The notes below the pieces were generated by a model. The model worked only from the letters and a program-made list of their open reading frames with translations. It ran no database searches and was not told where the DNA came from. A stretch of DNA of 64,000 nt from Sphingomonas sp. 35-24ZXX (lineage in GTDB: Bacteria; Pseudomonadota; Alphaproteobacteria; Sphingomonadales; Sphingomonadaceae). Of the stretch, positions 35,984 through 44,650 are shown piece after piece. The translations under genes and the position numbers were made by a program. How positions within the stretch are numbered: position 1 is the stretch's first letter; each line of letters starts with the position of its first letter. The DNA lies in the NCBI RefSeq assembly GCF_000786215.1, contig NZ_JROG01000004.1:1-64000 (forward strand), given 5' to 3'.

Positions 35984-36895
35984 TCAGGCGCGGATCAGCG
36001 TTCCTGCCCCGCGCGAGGTAAAGATTTCGAGCAGCATGGCATGCGGCACCCGGCCATCGAGCACGACGGCAGCATCGACGCCCTTCTCGACCGCATGGAC
36101 GCAGGTCTCGAGCTTGGGGATCATGCCGCCGCTGATCGTGCCATCGGCGCGGAGCGCGGCGATGTCCGCCGGCGTGAGGTCGGAGAGCAGCTTCTTCGCC
36201 TTGTCGAGCACGCCTGCCACATCGGTCAGCAGGAACAGCCGCGATGCGCCCAGAGCGGCTGCCACCGCACCCGCCATGGTATCGGCGTTGATATTGTAGG
36301 TCTGGCCATCCGCGCCGACGCCGATCGGCGAGACGACGGGGATCATGCCCGCATCCGAAATGGTCTTGAGCACGGTGCAATCGATCGATTCGGGCTCGCC
36401 GACAAAGCCCAGGTCGATCGCGCGTTCGATGTTGCTGTCGGGGTCGCGCACCGTGCGCTCGACCTTGCTGGCGCGGACGAAGCCCGCGTCCTTGCCGCTG
36501 ATGCCGATCGCCTTGCCGCCGGCAGCGGCGATCCAGGTGACCAACTCCTTGTTGATCGCACCCAGCACCATTTCGGCGACGTTGGCGGTCTCGCTGTCGG
36601 TGACGCGTAGCCCGTCGATGAATTCGGACTGGACGCCAAGACGCTTGAGCATCGCGCCGATCTGGGGACCGCCGCCGTGGACGACGACGGGGTTGATGCC
36701 CACCGCCTTCAGCAGCACGATATCCTCGGCAAAATCGCGCGCCAGCTCGGGGTCGCCCATCGCATGGCCGCCATATTTGACGACGAAGCTCTTGCCCGCA
36801 TAGCGCTGCATGAAGGGCAGCGCCTCGGTAAGGGTCTCTGCCTTGGCGAGCAGCGCGGGGTCGTGGATGTGTTCAGAAGATATTTTGGCACTCAT
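35984..36895 (-). CDS. argB: Acetylglutamate kinase
   Basis: A 303-residue ArgB, second step of arginine synthesis. Full-length family features are seen: [12 protein letters not shown] near the N-terminus, [14 protein letters not shown] in the substrate site, GINPVVV before it, and [18 protein letters not shown] with LTDVAGVLD in the ATP site. The start at 36895 overlaps the end of the transporter gene by 4 bases. Residues of the arginine-feedback N-helix are present (about 1-30), so it may be inhibited by arginine. Confidence 0.97.
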   Translation of the reverse strand: MSAKISSEHIHDPALLAKAETLTEALPFMQRYAGKSFVVKYGGHAMGDPELARDFAEDIVLLKAVGINPVVVHGGGPQIGAMLKRLGVQSEFIDGLRVTDSETANVAEMVLGAINKELVTWIAAAGGKAIGISGKDAGFVRASKVERTVRDPDSNIERAIDLGFVGEPESIDCTVLKTISDAGMIPVVSPIGVGADGQTYNINADTMAGAVAAALGASRLFLLTDVAGVLDKAKKLLSDLTPADIAALRADGTISGGMIPKLETCVHAVEKGVDAAVVLDGRVPHAMLLEIFTSRGAGTLIRA

Positions 36896-37542
36896 GCGTC
36901 GAGCCTTTTGCCCAGACGGACGAAGAACACAATCAGGAACGGCACCAGGGCCACCGACAGCGCGACCTTGGCCACCATCTGCCCGACCAGCAGCTGGCCG
37001 ATCGGAAACACGCCGTAAAAGGCGATGGTGACGAAAATCAGGGTGTCGACGATCTGCGAGAGCGCAGAGGCGATCACCCCGCGCACCGCCAGCAGGCGGC
37101 CGGGCATGTTCTGCAGCTTGGAGAAGATATAGACGTTGAGGAACTGCGAGACGCCATAGGCGCACACGCCCGCGGCCCAGATGCGCCCGGTCGCGCCCAG
37201 GATCAGCTGGATCGCCTCAGCATTTTCCGGTGCCATGTCGGGCGAGGCGGGCAGTGCGAAAACGATCCACGACAGCGCCATCGCGAACAGCAGCGGCACG
37301 AAGCCGAACTTGACCAGGCTGTTGGCGGTGTCACGCCCATGCAGTTCGGCGATCGCGCTGGAGACCACGACCAGCAGCAGAAAGGCGAAGATGCCAGCCT
37401 CCACCGCCAGCGGGCCGATCGAGACCTGCTTGTTGCCGAGCACGCCGGCGAGGCACACCATGCCGCCATAAAAGACGGACATCACATAAAGCGAGCGGGG
37501 AATGCCGGGAATGCCGGGCGCAGGGCTGGTCGTCATGGCCAT
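36892..37542 (-). CDS. Queuosine precursor transporter (VUT family)
   Basis: A 216-residue inner membrane protein with about six helices that belongs to the VUT/YhhQ family, which imports 7-deazaguanine precursors for queuosine in tRNA. Conserved blocks are [39 protein letters not shown] and the late [22 protein letters not shown]. The start has two candidate ATGs (37542 and 37536). It is the upstream gene of argB. Confidence 0.88.
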   Translation of the reverse strand: MAMTTSPAPGIPGIPRSLYVMSVFYGGMVCLAGVLGNKQVSIGPLAVEAGIFAFLLLVVVSSAIAELHGRDTANSLVKFGFVPLLFAMALSWIVFALPASPDMAPENAEAIQLILGATGRIWAAGVCAYGVSQFLNVYIFSKLQNMPGRLLAVRGVIASALSQIVDTLIFVTIAFYGVFPIGQLLVGQMVAKVALSVALVPFLIVFFVRLGKRLDA

Positions 37543-37619
37543 CGCGGTAACGGCTTTTTGCGGCGGGGGGAAGGGGGGTATCTCTTGCGCGAACTGCCCC
37601 GTTCCCGCACTATGGCGCC

Positions 37620-38183
37620 ATGTCGGAATTCACCACCAGCCTCACCGAAAAGCACCGCGCGTTCATCGCGCGCCAGCCCGTCTTCTTCGTCGCCACCGCG
37701 GCGGCAGACGCACGCATCAACCTCAGCCCCAAGGGCTATGATGCGTTTCGCGTGCTGGGCGACAACCGCGTCGCCTATCTGGACCTCGGCGGATCGGGCA
37801 ACGAGACGCATGCGCATCTGGTTGCCGATGGCCGCATCACGATCATGTTCTGCGCGTTCGAGAACCCCGCGCTGATCCTGCGAATCTACGGGCACGGCCG
37901 TCCTGTGCTACCGCAGGATGCGGACTGGGAGAGCCTTGCGGCGCCGTTCGAGATGCTGCCGGGGACGCGGCAGATCTTCGACATCACGGTCGACACCGTG
38001 CAGACCAGCTGCGGCTGGGGCGTGCCGGTGATGCAGTTCGACCGCGAGCGCGAGACGCTGAAAAAGGCGCACCGGCAGAGCGAACCCGAGGCCTGGCTGG
38101 CCCGCGCTGCCGGGCGCACGCATTCGATCGACGGCCTGCCGACCACGCCGACCACGCGCTATTTCACCGATGCGGAGCGCTGA
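37620..38183 (+). CDS. Pyridoxamine 5'-phosphate oxidase-like flavoprotein
   Basis: A 187-residue split-barrel flavin protein of the PNPOx-like superfamily. The barrel start FIARQPVFFVATAAADARINLSP is typical, with the strand NRVAYLDLGGSGNETHAHL and the late FDITVDTVQTSCGWGVPVM. Such proteins bind FMN or F420 and reduce unknown substrates. It is divergent from the queuosine transporter and followed 6 bases later by a DUF2007 protein gene. Confidence 0.88.
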   Translation: MSEFTTSLTEKHRAFIARQPVFFVATAAADARINLSPKGYDAFRVLGDNRVAYLDLGGSGNETHAHLVADGRITIMFCAFENPALILRIYGHGRPVLPQDADWESLAAPFEMLPGTRQIFDITVDTVQTSCGWGVPVMQFDRERETLKKAHRQSEPEAWLARAAGRTHSIDGLPTTPTTRYFTDAER

Positions 38184-38189
38184 GCGCGG

Positions 38190-38399
38190 ATGAGCCTGAA
38201 AACGATTGCCGAATATGCGGACCGGATCGAGGCCGAGATGGCGCGGCTGACGCTGGGTGCCGAAGGCATCGAGGCGCATATCTTCGATGGCGGCATGGCG
38301 GGGCTTGGCCTGGGGTTCATGACCCCGGCGCGGCTGATGGTGATCCCCGAGGATGCAGCGCGGGCACGCAGCGTGCTCGAAAAACTGGGCGATGCCTGA
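38190..38399 (+). CDS. DUF2007 small protein
   Basis: A 69-residue DUF2007 protein (putative signal-transducing protein). The typical features are EAEMARLTLGAEGIEAHIFDGGMAGLG and the closing VIPEDAARARSVLEKLG. It follows the PNPOx-like gene by 6 bases and is probably in its operon. Confidence 0.85.
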   Translation: MSLKTIAEYADRIEAEMARLTLGAEGIEAHIFDGGMAGLGLGFMTPARLMVIPEDAARARSVLEKLGDA

Positions 38400-38456
38400 T
38401 CGCGGGCCGCAAAGCCCGATTGCGCAGCCGCGGCAGTTTTGATAATCGGCTGAGCC

Positions 38457-38657
38457 ATGATCACGCCTCCTGAAACCGTCCGTACCCATGCCCCCCGCGT
38501 CGCCTGCGATGGCGCCAGCGAGATTCGCGGTGGTGCAGCGCTCGGTCATCCGCGCGTCTGGCTGCAGATCGACGAAAAGGGCTATGTCGAATGCGGCTAT
38601 TGTGACCGCCGCTTCGTGCTCATCGGTGGCCCGGCAGACGTGCAGGAAGCCGCCTGA
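38457..38657 (+). CDS. Zinc-finger protein (NDUFS6-like)
   Basis: A 66-residue protein of the zf-CHCC family related to NDUFS6, a zinc-binding subunit of complex I. The ligands are Cys18 (VACDG), a His (GHPRVWL) and the pair in ECGYCDRRF. It stands 57 bases after the DUF2007 gene. A role at NADH dehydrogenase is inferred from the family. Confidence 0.85.
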   Translation: MITPPETVRTHAPRVACDGASEIRGGAALGHPRVWLQIDEKGYVECGYCDRRFVLIGGPADVQEAA

Positions 38658-38988
38658 TTCCAGGCCTTGCCGGCGCCTGCCAGCGAATCTCCTTGCATTT
38701 GCAAGGCATCGCGGCCATATGCCGCTCCAAGCAGCGCGCCTCGGCACGGGAATCCTTCCCAATGCCCCTTATGAACCGGCAGCGTGAACATCGTTCTGGC
38801 CTAGCCCATCCGGGCGGCTGACACGAAGGGCCGGGTCCTGAAACCCCGCTGCTTGCATTCCAAACATCCCAATTCACGCGGGGCGTTTTCCTGAAGCATC
38901 CGGACACGATCCGGGCGCTTCTGAACCCCGCAATGCGCGCGCCGCCCAGATTGGGCCGTGTCGCGCGTTGCTCTGTAAAGAGTATATT
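38658..38988. promoter_or_regulatory. Long leader region of the DEAD-box helicase
   Basis: 331 bases without a gene between the zinc-finger gene and the helicase. It contains the palindrome CCTTGCATTTGCAAGG (38691-38706, 7-bp arms around TT). Helicases of this type often have long 5' leaders that respond to cold. I see no clear riboswitch or terminator in it. Confidence 0.35.
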
Positions 38989-40395
38989 ATGTCTTATTTT
39001 CATGAACTTGGCCTTGCCGAACCGATTCTGCGCGCGCTCGATTCCAAGGGTTACGACACCCCGACGCCGATCCAGAAGGATGCCATCCCCGCTTTGATGC
39101 AGGGCCGCGATCTTCTGGGCATTGCGCAGACCGGCACCGGCAAGACCGCAGCCTTCTCGCTGCCTTCGCTGCATCACCTCGCCAAGGAAGCCAAGGGCCG
39201 CACCCACAAGGGCTGCCGGATGCTGATCCTTTCGCCGACCCGCGAGCTGGCCGCCCAGATTGCCGAGAACATCCGCGTTTATGCGCGCTATCTCAACCTG
39301 TCGGTCAACTGCATCTTCGGCGGCGTGCCGATCAACCAGCAGAAGCGCAAGCTGCAGGCGGGCACCGACGTGCTCGTCGCAACCCCGGGTCGTCTGCTCG
39401 ACCTCATTGAACAGCGCGCGCTGACGCTCGAGAATGTCGAGATCTTCGTGCTCGACGAAGCCGACCAGATGATGGACCTCGGCTTTATCGTGCCCTTGAA
39501 GCGCATCGCATCGATGCTGCCCAAGCAGCGCCAGAGCCTGTTCTTCTCCGCCACCATGCCCAAGGCGATTGCCGAGCTGGGCGCGCGGTTCCTGAACAAC
39601 CCGGTTCGCGTGGAAGTCGCGCCGCAGTCGACCACGGCTGAACGCGTCGAACAGTATGTGACCTTTGTCAGCCAGGGCGAAAAGCAGGCGCTGCTCACCC
39701 TGAAGCTGCAGGAAATCCGCCCCGAACGCACGCTCGTCTTCACCCGCACCAAGCATGGCGCGGACAAGGTGGTGCGCGCGCTGGCGGGTGCAGGCATCCG
39801 GTCGGCCGCGATCCATGGCAACAAGAGCCAGGGCCAGCGCACCGCAGCGCTGCAGGCGTTCAAGGATGGCGACATCAAGGTGCTGATCGCGACCGATATC
39901 GCCGCGCGCGGCATCGACATCAACGGTGTCAGCCATGTGTTCAACTATGATCTGCCCAATGTGCCCGAACAGTATGTCCACCGCATCGGGCGCACCGCGC
40001 GCAACGGCGCGGATGGCATCGCGATCGCGTTCGTCAGCAATGACGAGCGTCCGCTGCTCAAGGACATCGAGAAGCTGACCAAGGTCAAGCCGGTCCCGAT
40101 GCCTTTGCCCAAGGGCTTTACCGAAGCTGCAGCCCAGCTTCCCCCGCCGGTCAAGGCGCCCGCGAATTCGGGCGGCGGTCGCGGTGGTGAACGCAGCGGC
40201 GGCGAGCGCGGCGGCCCCGGTGGTCGCAACTACGGCCCCAAGCGTGACGGTGATCGTCGTCGCTCGGGCGGTGGTGGTCGTCCCGGCGGCGGCGGCGGTC
40301 GTTCGGGCGGCGGCGGTCGTCCCGGTGGCGGTGGCGGTGGTGCCCGCACCGGCGGCGTCGGCGCACACAAGGACAGCGTCAAGCGCGTCGGCTGA
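38989..40395 (+). CDS. DEAD-box RNA helicase (RhlE-like)
   Basis: A 468-residue RNA helicase with the full set of motifs: Q motif (GYDTPTPIQKDAIP), motif I AQTGTGKTAAF, PTRELAAQ, motif II VLDEADQM, motif III SATMP, and the late HRIGRTARNG. The C-terminal 75 residues are a Gly/Arg-rich RGG tail (GGGRGGERSGGERGG onwards), typical of RhlE-type helicases. The start at 38989 was chosen as MSYFHELGLA because it begins the domain. A strong terminator follows the stop. Confidence 0.95.
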   Translation: MSYFHELGLAEPILRALDSKGYDTPTPIQKDAIPALMQGRDLLGIAQTGTGKTAAFSLPSLHHLAKEAKGRTHKGCRMLILSPTRELAAQIAENIRVYARYLNLSVNCIFGGVPINQQKRKLQAGTDVLVATPGRLLDLIEQRALTLENVEIFVLDEADQMMDLGFIVPLKRIASMLPKQRQSLFFSATMPKAIAELGARFLNNPVRVEVAPQSTTAERVEQYVTFVSQGEKQALLTLKLQEIRPERTLVFTRTKHGADKVVRALAGAGIRSAAIHGNKSQGQRTAALQAFKDGDIKVLIATDIAARGIDINGVSHVFNYDLPNVPEQYVHRIGRTARNGADGIAIAFVSNDERPLLKDIEKLTKVKPVPMPLPKGFTEAAAQLPPPVKAPANSGGGRGGERSGGERGGPGGRNYGPKRDGDRRRSGGGGRPGGGGGRSGGGGRPGGGGGGARTGGVGAHKDSVKRVG

Positions 40396-40407
40396 TCTGA
40401 AAGCTTC

Positions 40408-40444
40408 AAATCCTCCCCGAGACAAGCTCGGGGAGGATTTTTTT
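40408..40444 (+). terminator. Terminator of the DEAD-box gene
   Basis: AAATCCTCCCCGAG (40408-40421) pairs perfectly with CTCGGGGAGGATTT (40427-40440), then a T run. It reads on the plus strand. The convergent msrB gene ends just after it. Confidence 0.92.
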
Positions 40445-40447
40445 GTT

Positions 40448-40951
40448 TTACGCCTTGCCCGGCCAGAACAGCATCGCGTCGCCGTTCATGCAATAGCGCA
40501 GGCCCGTGGGCTCGGGACCATCCTCGAAGACATGGCCCAGATGCCCGCCGCAGCGCCTGCAGTGCACTTCGGTGCGGGCATAGCCCAGCAGCCGGTCGGT
40601 GCTGGTGCCGACCGCCTTGGGCAGCGGCGCATAGAAGCTCGGCCAGCCGGTACCGCTGTTGAACTTGGTCTTCGAAGAGAACAGCGGCAGCTGACAGCCG
40701 GCGCAGATGAAGGTGCCGGCGCGCTTTTCCTTGTCGAGCGGGCTGGTGAAAGGGCGTTCGGTCCCCTCCTGCCGCAGCACATAATATTGATCGGGCGTCA
40801 GCTGCTTCTTCCAGGCAGCATCGGTCTTGGTGATCTCGAACTTGCCCTTGGCGCGCGCGCTGGCGCCGCCGAAGGAGAAGTTCGCCAGACCCAGGGCGCC
40901 CAGCCCCGCAATGCCCAGCAGGCCATTGTGCAGAAAATTGCGTCTATCCAT
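40448..40951 (-). CDS. msrB: Peptide-methionine (R)-S-oxide reductase, probably exported
   Basis: A 167-residue MsrB that repairs oxidised methionine. The zinc Cys pairs are in FICAGCQLPLF and CRRCGGHLGHVF, and the catalytic Cys is in RYCMNGDAM. The N-terminus has a twin-arginine-like signal, MDRRNFLHNG followed by a hydrophobic segment, which suggests export by Tat. A second possible ATG lies six codons upstream. It is downstream of the P450 gene with a 77-base gap. Confidence 0.93.
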   Translation of the reverse strand: MDRRNFLHNGLLGIAGLGALGLANFSFGGASARAKGKFEITKTDAAWKKQLTPDQYYVLRQEGTERPFTSPLDKEKRAGTFICAGCQLPLFSSKTKFNSGTGWPSFYAPLPKAVGTSTDRLLGYARTEVHCRRCGGHLGHVFEDGPEPTGLRYCMNGDAMLFWPGKA

Positions 40952-41028
40952 AGTCCGTTCCTGTGTCATCGTCCCGGCCTGTACGACCGGAAGGATGCCA
41001 CAGTTACGCAACGGCCGCCATGGCGGCT

Positions 41029-42273
41029 TCAATATTTGCTCAACGACACCTGCATCGAGCGATAGCCGTGGACGAAGCAGGCGCGCACGCGCACCGGCTC
41101 TTCCAGCACATTCACCCGCATCCGGCGCTTGGCCATTTCCTCGAGCAGGATCGCGATCTGCAACTCGGCGAGGCGCGCGCCGACGCAGCGGTGGATGCCA
41201 TAGCCAAAGGCGAGGTGGCGGCGGGCGTTCTCGCGGTCGACGATGATCTTGTCGGCATCCTCGAACACGCTCTCGTCGCGATTGCCCGAGATGTACCACA
41301 AAGCGAGCTTGTCGCCCTTCTTGATCTGCTTGCCGAACAGATCGTAATCTTCCAGCGCGGTGCGGCGCATATGCGCCAGCGGGGTCTGCCAGCGGATGAT
41401 TTCCTGCACCGCATTGGGGATCAGCTCGGGATTCTGCTCCAGCTTCTCGCGCTGGTCGGGGAACTGCTGCAGGCCATAAGCCAGGCCCGACATCGAGTTA
41501 CGGGTGGTATCGTTGCCGCCGACGATCAGCAGGATCAGGTTGCCCATGAACTCGAGCTCGTCCATCTCGGCCATCGCGTCCGAATGGATCATCATCGAGA
41601 TGAGATCGGGGGTCGGCTCGGCGTCGATCTTGGCATCCCACAGTTTCTTGAAATAGGCACCCATCTCATAGAGGTGCCGCAAGCGTTCGGCGCGCATCTC
41701 CTCGCTGTGCACCAGCTCGATATCGCCGGCCCAGTCCGACCATTCGGTCAGCTTGCGCCGGTCTTCCCAGGGGAAGTCGAACAGGATGGCGAGCATCTGC
41801 GTGGTCAGCTCGATCGAGACCGTGTCGACCCAGTCGAACGGCTGGTCCCAGGGCAGGGTGTCGAGCAGTTCGGCGGTGCGCCTGCGGATATCGTCCGACA
41901 TCCGCTTGATTTCGGTGGGGGTGAAAGCGGGCGCGACGGTGCGGCGCTGGCCGGTGTGCTTGGGCCGGTCCATCGCGATGAACATCGGCATCACCAGCTC
42001 GGTGGCGTCGTTGTCGTCCATGCGGTCGGCCAATGTGATGCCGCCATGCTCGTAGGAGGACGAGAAGATCTCGGGCAGCGCTTCCACGTGCTGGATCGCC
42101 TTGTGGCTGGTCACGTTCCAGAAATTGCCGAACGCGCCATTTTCGGTCCAGTGGATGGGGTCGTGCGCGCGCATCTCGGCAAATGGCGCCTGCCAGTTGT
42201 CATCGACGTACCAGCCAGAGCTGCTCATGTCGTAGTTCAGGCTGGCGCCGGGTTCTTTCAAAACGGTGGCCAT
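41029..42273 (-). CDS. Cytochrome P450 (CYP153-like)
   Basis: A 414-residue soluble P450. The heme-binding loop is FGYGIHRCVGARLAELQ with the Cys thiolate ligand; the I helix has GGNDTTRNSMSG, a form characteristic of the CYP153 group of terminal alkane and fatty acid hydroxylases; the K-helix ExxR is at EIIRWQTPLAHMRRTA. GGAGAGAG precedes the start. No ferredoxin or ferredoxin reductase gene is adjacent, so its electron donor is encoded elsewhere. The substrate class is inferred from the family. Confidence 0.9.
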   Translation of the reverse strand: MATVLKEPGASLNYDMSSSGWYVDDNWQAPFAEMRAHDPIHWTENGAFGNFWNVTSHKAIQHVEALPEIFSSSYEHGGITLADRMDDNDATELVMPMFIAMDRPKHTGQRRTVAPAFTPTEIKRMSDDIRRRTAELLDTLPWDQPFDWVDTVSIELTTQMLAILFDFPWEDRRKLTEWSDWAGDIELVHSEEMRAERLRHLYEMGAYFKKLWDAKIDAEPTPDLISMMIHSDAMAEMDELEFMGNLILLIVGGNDTTRNSMSGLAYGLQQFPDQREKLEQNPELIPNAVQEIIRWQTPLAHMRRTALEDYDLFGKQIKKGDKLALWYISGNRDESVFEDADKIIVDRENARRHLAFGYGIHRCVGARLAELQIAILLEEMAKRRMRVNVLEEPVRVRACFVHGYRSMQVSLSKY

Positions 42274-42364
42274 GGCTCTCTCCTTGATGCTCGTCTGCGA
42301 TCCGGGTGCGAGGGCCCGGGGGTGCCGCCTGTTGCAGCGGTCTATGCATGCGATGGTCTCACCT

Positions 42365-42384
42365 TACTGACAGTTTTGTCAATA
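42365..42384 (-). promoter_or_regulatory. Inverted-repeat operator candidate upstream of P450
   Basis: TACTGACA (42365-42372) and TGTCAATA (42377-42384) form an inverted repeat with 7 of 8 matching pairs around GTTT. The minus-strand reading contains TTGACA, like a -35 box. It lies about 90 bases before the P450 start. The shape is that of a TetR-type site, but no regulator gene is adjacent. Confidence 0.4.
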
Positions 42385-42456
42385 CAGTTTCGATGTGAAA
42401 CCGAAATGCCGGACGAGGCGCTTTGGGAAGGCAGGCTTTGTGCGGACGACAGACAC

Positions 42457-42487
42457 AAAAAATGGCCGGGATGTTGCCACCCCGGCC
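42457..42487 (-). terminator. Terminator of glnK-amtB
   Basis: Read on the minus strand, GGCCGGG (42487-42481) pairs with CCCGGCC (42470-42464), followed by ATTTTTTG. It lies about 80 bases after the amtB stop. Confidence 0.85.
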
Positions 42488-42568
42488 TTGAGTTGTCAGT
42501 TCGCAGGAGGAACCTCTGGAGGTCTGTGGTGGGGCTAGCGGTTCCCGCCACAGGCCAAACTTGAAAAC

Positions 42569-44044
42569 TCAGTAATTGTAAGCCCGTTCGCCATGCTCCG
42601 AGATATCGAGGCCAGCCTGTTCGACCTCTTCGGTCGGGCGAAGGCCGATGGTGAACTTGAGGGCATAGAAGAGGACGGCCGAGACCACGCCGGACCACAC
42701 CACGGTGAGCGCCACCGCCTTGATCTGGGTGATGACCTGGGCGGCCATGTCGTATTCGCCGACAGCAGCGGGGAACACGGTGTAGTCGAAGAAGCCCTGT
42801 CCGCCGAGTGCGGGATCGGCGACGATGCCGGTGCCGATCGCGCCGACGATGCCGCCGATGCAGTGGACGCCGAACACATCGAGCGAGTCGTCATAACCCA
42901 GCTTGTTCTTCACCGTGGTGACGAAGAAGAAGCAGACGATCGAGGCGGCAAAGCCGAGCAGGATCGAGGTCATCGGAGCGGCCAGACCCGAAGCCGGGGT
43001 GATCGCGACCAGGCCAGCGACGGCCCCGGTGGCGGCACCCAGCAGCGAGGGCTTCTTGTGGACGATCTGTTCGATCACGGCCCAGGCGACGGTGGCAGCG
43101 GCGGTGGCGACGAAGGTGTTGATGAAGGCCACTGCGGTCACGCCATTGGCTTCGAGGTTGGAGCCGGCGTTGAAGCCGAACCAGCCCACCCACAGCAGCG
43201 AAGCGCCGATCATGGTCATCACCAGCGAGTGCGGCGGCATGTTTTCGGTCTTGTAGCCGAGGCGCTTGCCGATCACGAGGCAGCCGACGAGGCCAGCGAT
43301 GCCAGCGTTGATATGAACCACGGTGCCGCCTGCGAAGTCGAGCGCGCCCATGCCCCACAGGAAGCCGGTGTCGGTCGGTGCGTCAGGCAGGAAGTCCGGG
43401 CCCGCCCAGTACCACACCATGTGCGCGACCGGGAAATAGCACAGGGTCAGCCACAGCACGGTGAAGATGATCAGCGGCGTGAACTTGATGCGCTCTGCGA
43501 ACGCGCCGACGATCAGCGCCGGCGTGATGCAGGCAAAGGTCATCTGGAAGATCACGAACGCGAGTTCGGGAATGTAGACATTGTTCGAGAAGGTCGCGGC
43601 AAAGGTGGTGCCATCGACGCCCGCGAGGAACGCCTTGGACATGCCGCCGATGAACGGCGAGCCGCTGGTGAACGCGAGGCTGTAGCCCCAGGACACCCAG
43701 ACCAGCGAGGCCACCGAAACGATGGTCAGCACCTGCATCAGCACCGACAGCATGTTCTTGCTGCGGACGAGGCCGCCATAGAACAGCGCGAGGCCGGGGA
43801 TCGACATCATCAGCACCAGCACCGAGGAGATCAGCATCCAGGTGGTGTCGCCCTTGTCGACCATGCCGGCCATCTGTTCGACGGTCGGCGCCTTGATCGG
43901 GCCTTCGGCAACAGCTTCCACCACTTCTTCGGCAACTTCAGCAACAGCCGGAGCGGTCTCCGCTGCCCAGGCCTGTGCCGATACGAAAATCGAAAGCGCG
44001 GTCGTCCCGACGGCAGCGCCAATCTTGTGCAAAGGTTTCATCAT
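42569..44044 (-). CDS. amtB: Ammonium transporter AmtB
   Basis: A 491-residue ammonia channel with an N-terminal signal sequence (about 1-27), an acidic Glu/Ala-rich segment and 11 membrane helices. Characteristic sites are the LFYGGLVRSKN motif, DFAGGTVVHINAGIAGLVG and DVFGVHCIGGIVGAIGTG with the channel His pair. It is paired with glnK, which plugs the channel when nitrogen is plentiful, 12 bases upstream. The N-terminal linker before the first helix is longer than in E. coli. Confidence 0.97.
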   Translation of the reverse strand: MMKPLHKIGAAVGTTALSIFVSAQAWAAETAPAVAEVAEEVVEAVAEGPIKAPTVEQMAGMVDKGDTTWMLISSVLVLMMSIPGLALFYGGLVRSKNMLSVLMQVLTIVSVASLVWVSWGYSLAFTSGSPFIGGMSKAFLAGVDGTTFAATFSNNVYIPELAFVIFQMTFACITPALIVGAFAERIKFTPLIIFTVLWLTLCYFPVAHMVWYWAGPDFLPDAPTDTGFLWGMGALDFAGGTVVHINAGIAGLVGCLVIGKRLGYKTENMPPHSLVMTMIGASLLWVGWFGFNAGSNLEANGVTAVAFINTFVATAAATVAWAVIEQIVHKKPSLLGAATGAVAGLVAITPASGLAAPMTSILLGFAASIVCFFFVTTVKNKLGYDDSLDVFGVHCIGGIVGAIGTGIVADPALGGQGFFDYTVFPAAVGEYDMAAQVITQIKAVALTVVWSGVVSAVLFYALKFTIGLRPTEEVEQAGLDISEHGERAYNY

Positions 44045-44056
44045 TCCCCTTTCCCC

Positions 44057-44395
44057 TTACAGTGCCGTGTCGCCGGTTTCGCCGGTGCGGATGCGCGTGG
44101 CAGCCGCCAGGTCGAAAACGAAGATCTTGCCGTCACCGATGGAATCCGTGTTTGCGGCGGCCTGGATGGTTTCCACCACCTGGGCTGCGATATCGTCGCT
44201 GACCGCGATCTCCAGCTTGAGCTTGGGGACCATGTTGGTGGTGTATTCGGCGCCGCGATAAATCTCGGTCTGGCCCTTCTGGCGACCAAAGCCCTTCACC
44301 TCGGTCACGGTCATGCCCGCGACCCCCATGCTGGTGAGAGCTTCGCGCACCTCGTCCAGCCGGAACGGTTTGATGATGGCAATGATGAATTTCAT
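44057..44395 (-). CDS. glnK: P-II nitrogen regulator GlnK
   Basis: A 112-residue PII protein. It begins MKFIIAIIKPFRLDEVREAL and the T-loop shows KGFGRQKGQTEIYRGAEYT with the uridylylated Tyr in EYT. The end DGKIFVFDLAAATRIRTGETGD is conserved. It is transcribed with amtB from a sigma-54 promoter. Confidence 0.97.
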   Translation of the reverse strand: MKFIIAIIKPFRLDEVREALTSMGVAGMTVTEVKGFGRQKGQTEIYRGAEYTTNMVPKLKLEIAVSDDIAAQVVETIQAAANTDSIGDGKIFVFDLAAATRIRTGETGDTAL

Positions 44396-44452
44396 TACGC
44401 CCCCTTTGGTTATTTTATTGCGAGGCTGTGCCCCGTCACCGCAGGAAAGCTA

Positions 44453-44469
44453 CGCAAACCACGTGCCAA
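44453..44469 (-). promoter_or_regulatory. Sigma-54 promoter of glnK-amtB
   Basis: Minus-strand TTGGCACGTGGTTTGCG matches the -24/-12 consensus TGGCACG-N4-TTGC at every fixed base. It lies 58 bases before glnK. This fits control by nitrogen limitation through NtrC. An NtrC site was not clear upstream. Confidence 0.85.
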
Positions 44470-44650
44470 ATGCGCAGAAGCCGTGAATCCTAATGAATCG
44501 TGAATTCGCCTGGCGCGCCAGAGTTCAAAATTTGTGCAGTTGCGAACAGGTGCGTAATTTTTAGGCAGCAATCATGCTGCATCTGCACACGGTGCGGGCA
44601 ATTCACCTTTCCCTTTGCGCTGCCATCGTCATCCGGCTAATCCGCTCGGC

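Noticed and set aside
37543-37619. preQ1-I-like leader upstream of the queuosine transporter
   Set aside because: The minus-strand leader has a GGGG/CCCC pairing, GTTC and an A-rich tail, but the loop is too long and the tail too distant for the known fold. Covariance search with the Rfam preQ1 models would decide.
44521-44610. NtrC binding sites upstream of the sigma-54 promoter
   Set aside because: GCACACGGTGC and TGTGCAG-like pieces occur, but none has the spacing of the TGCACC-N5-GGTGCA site.
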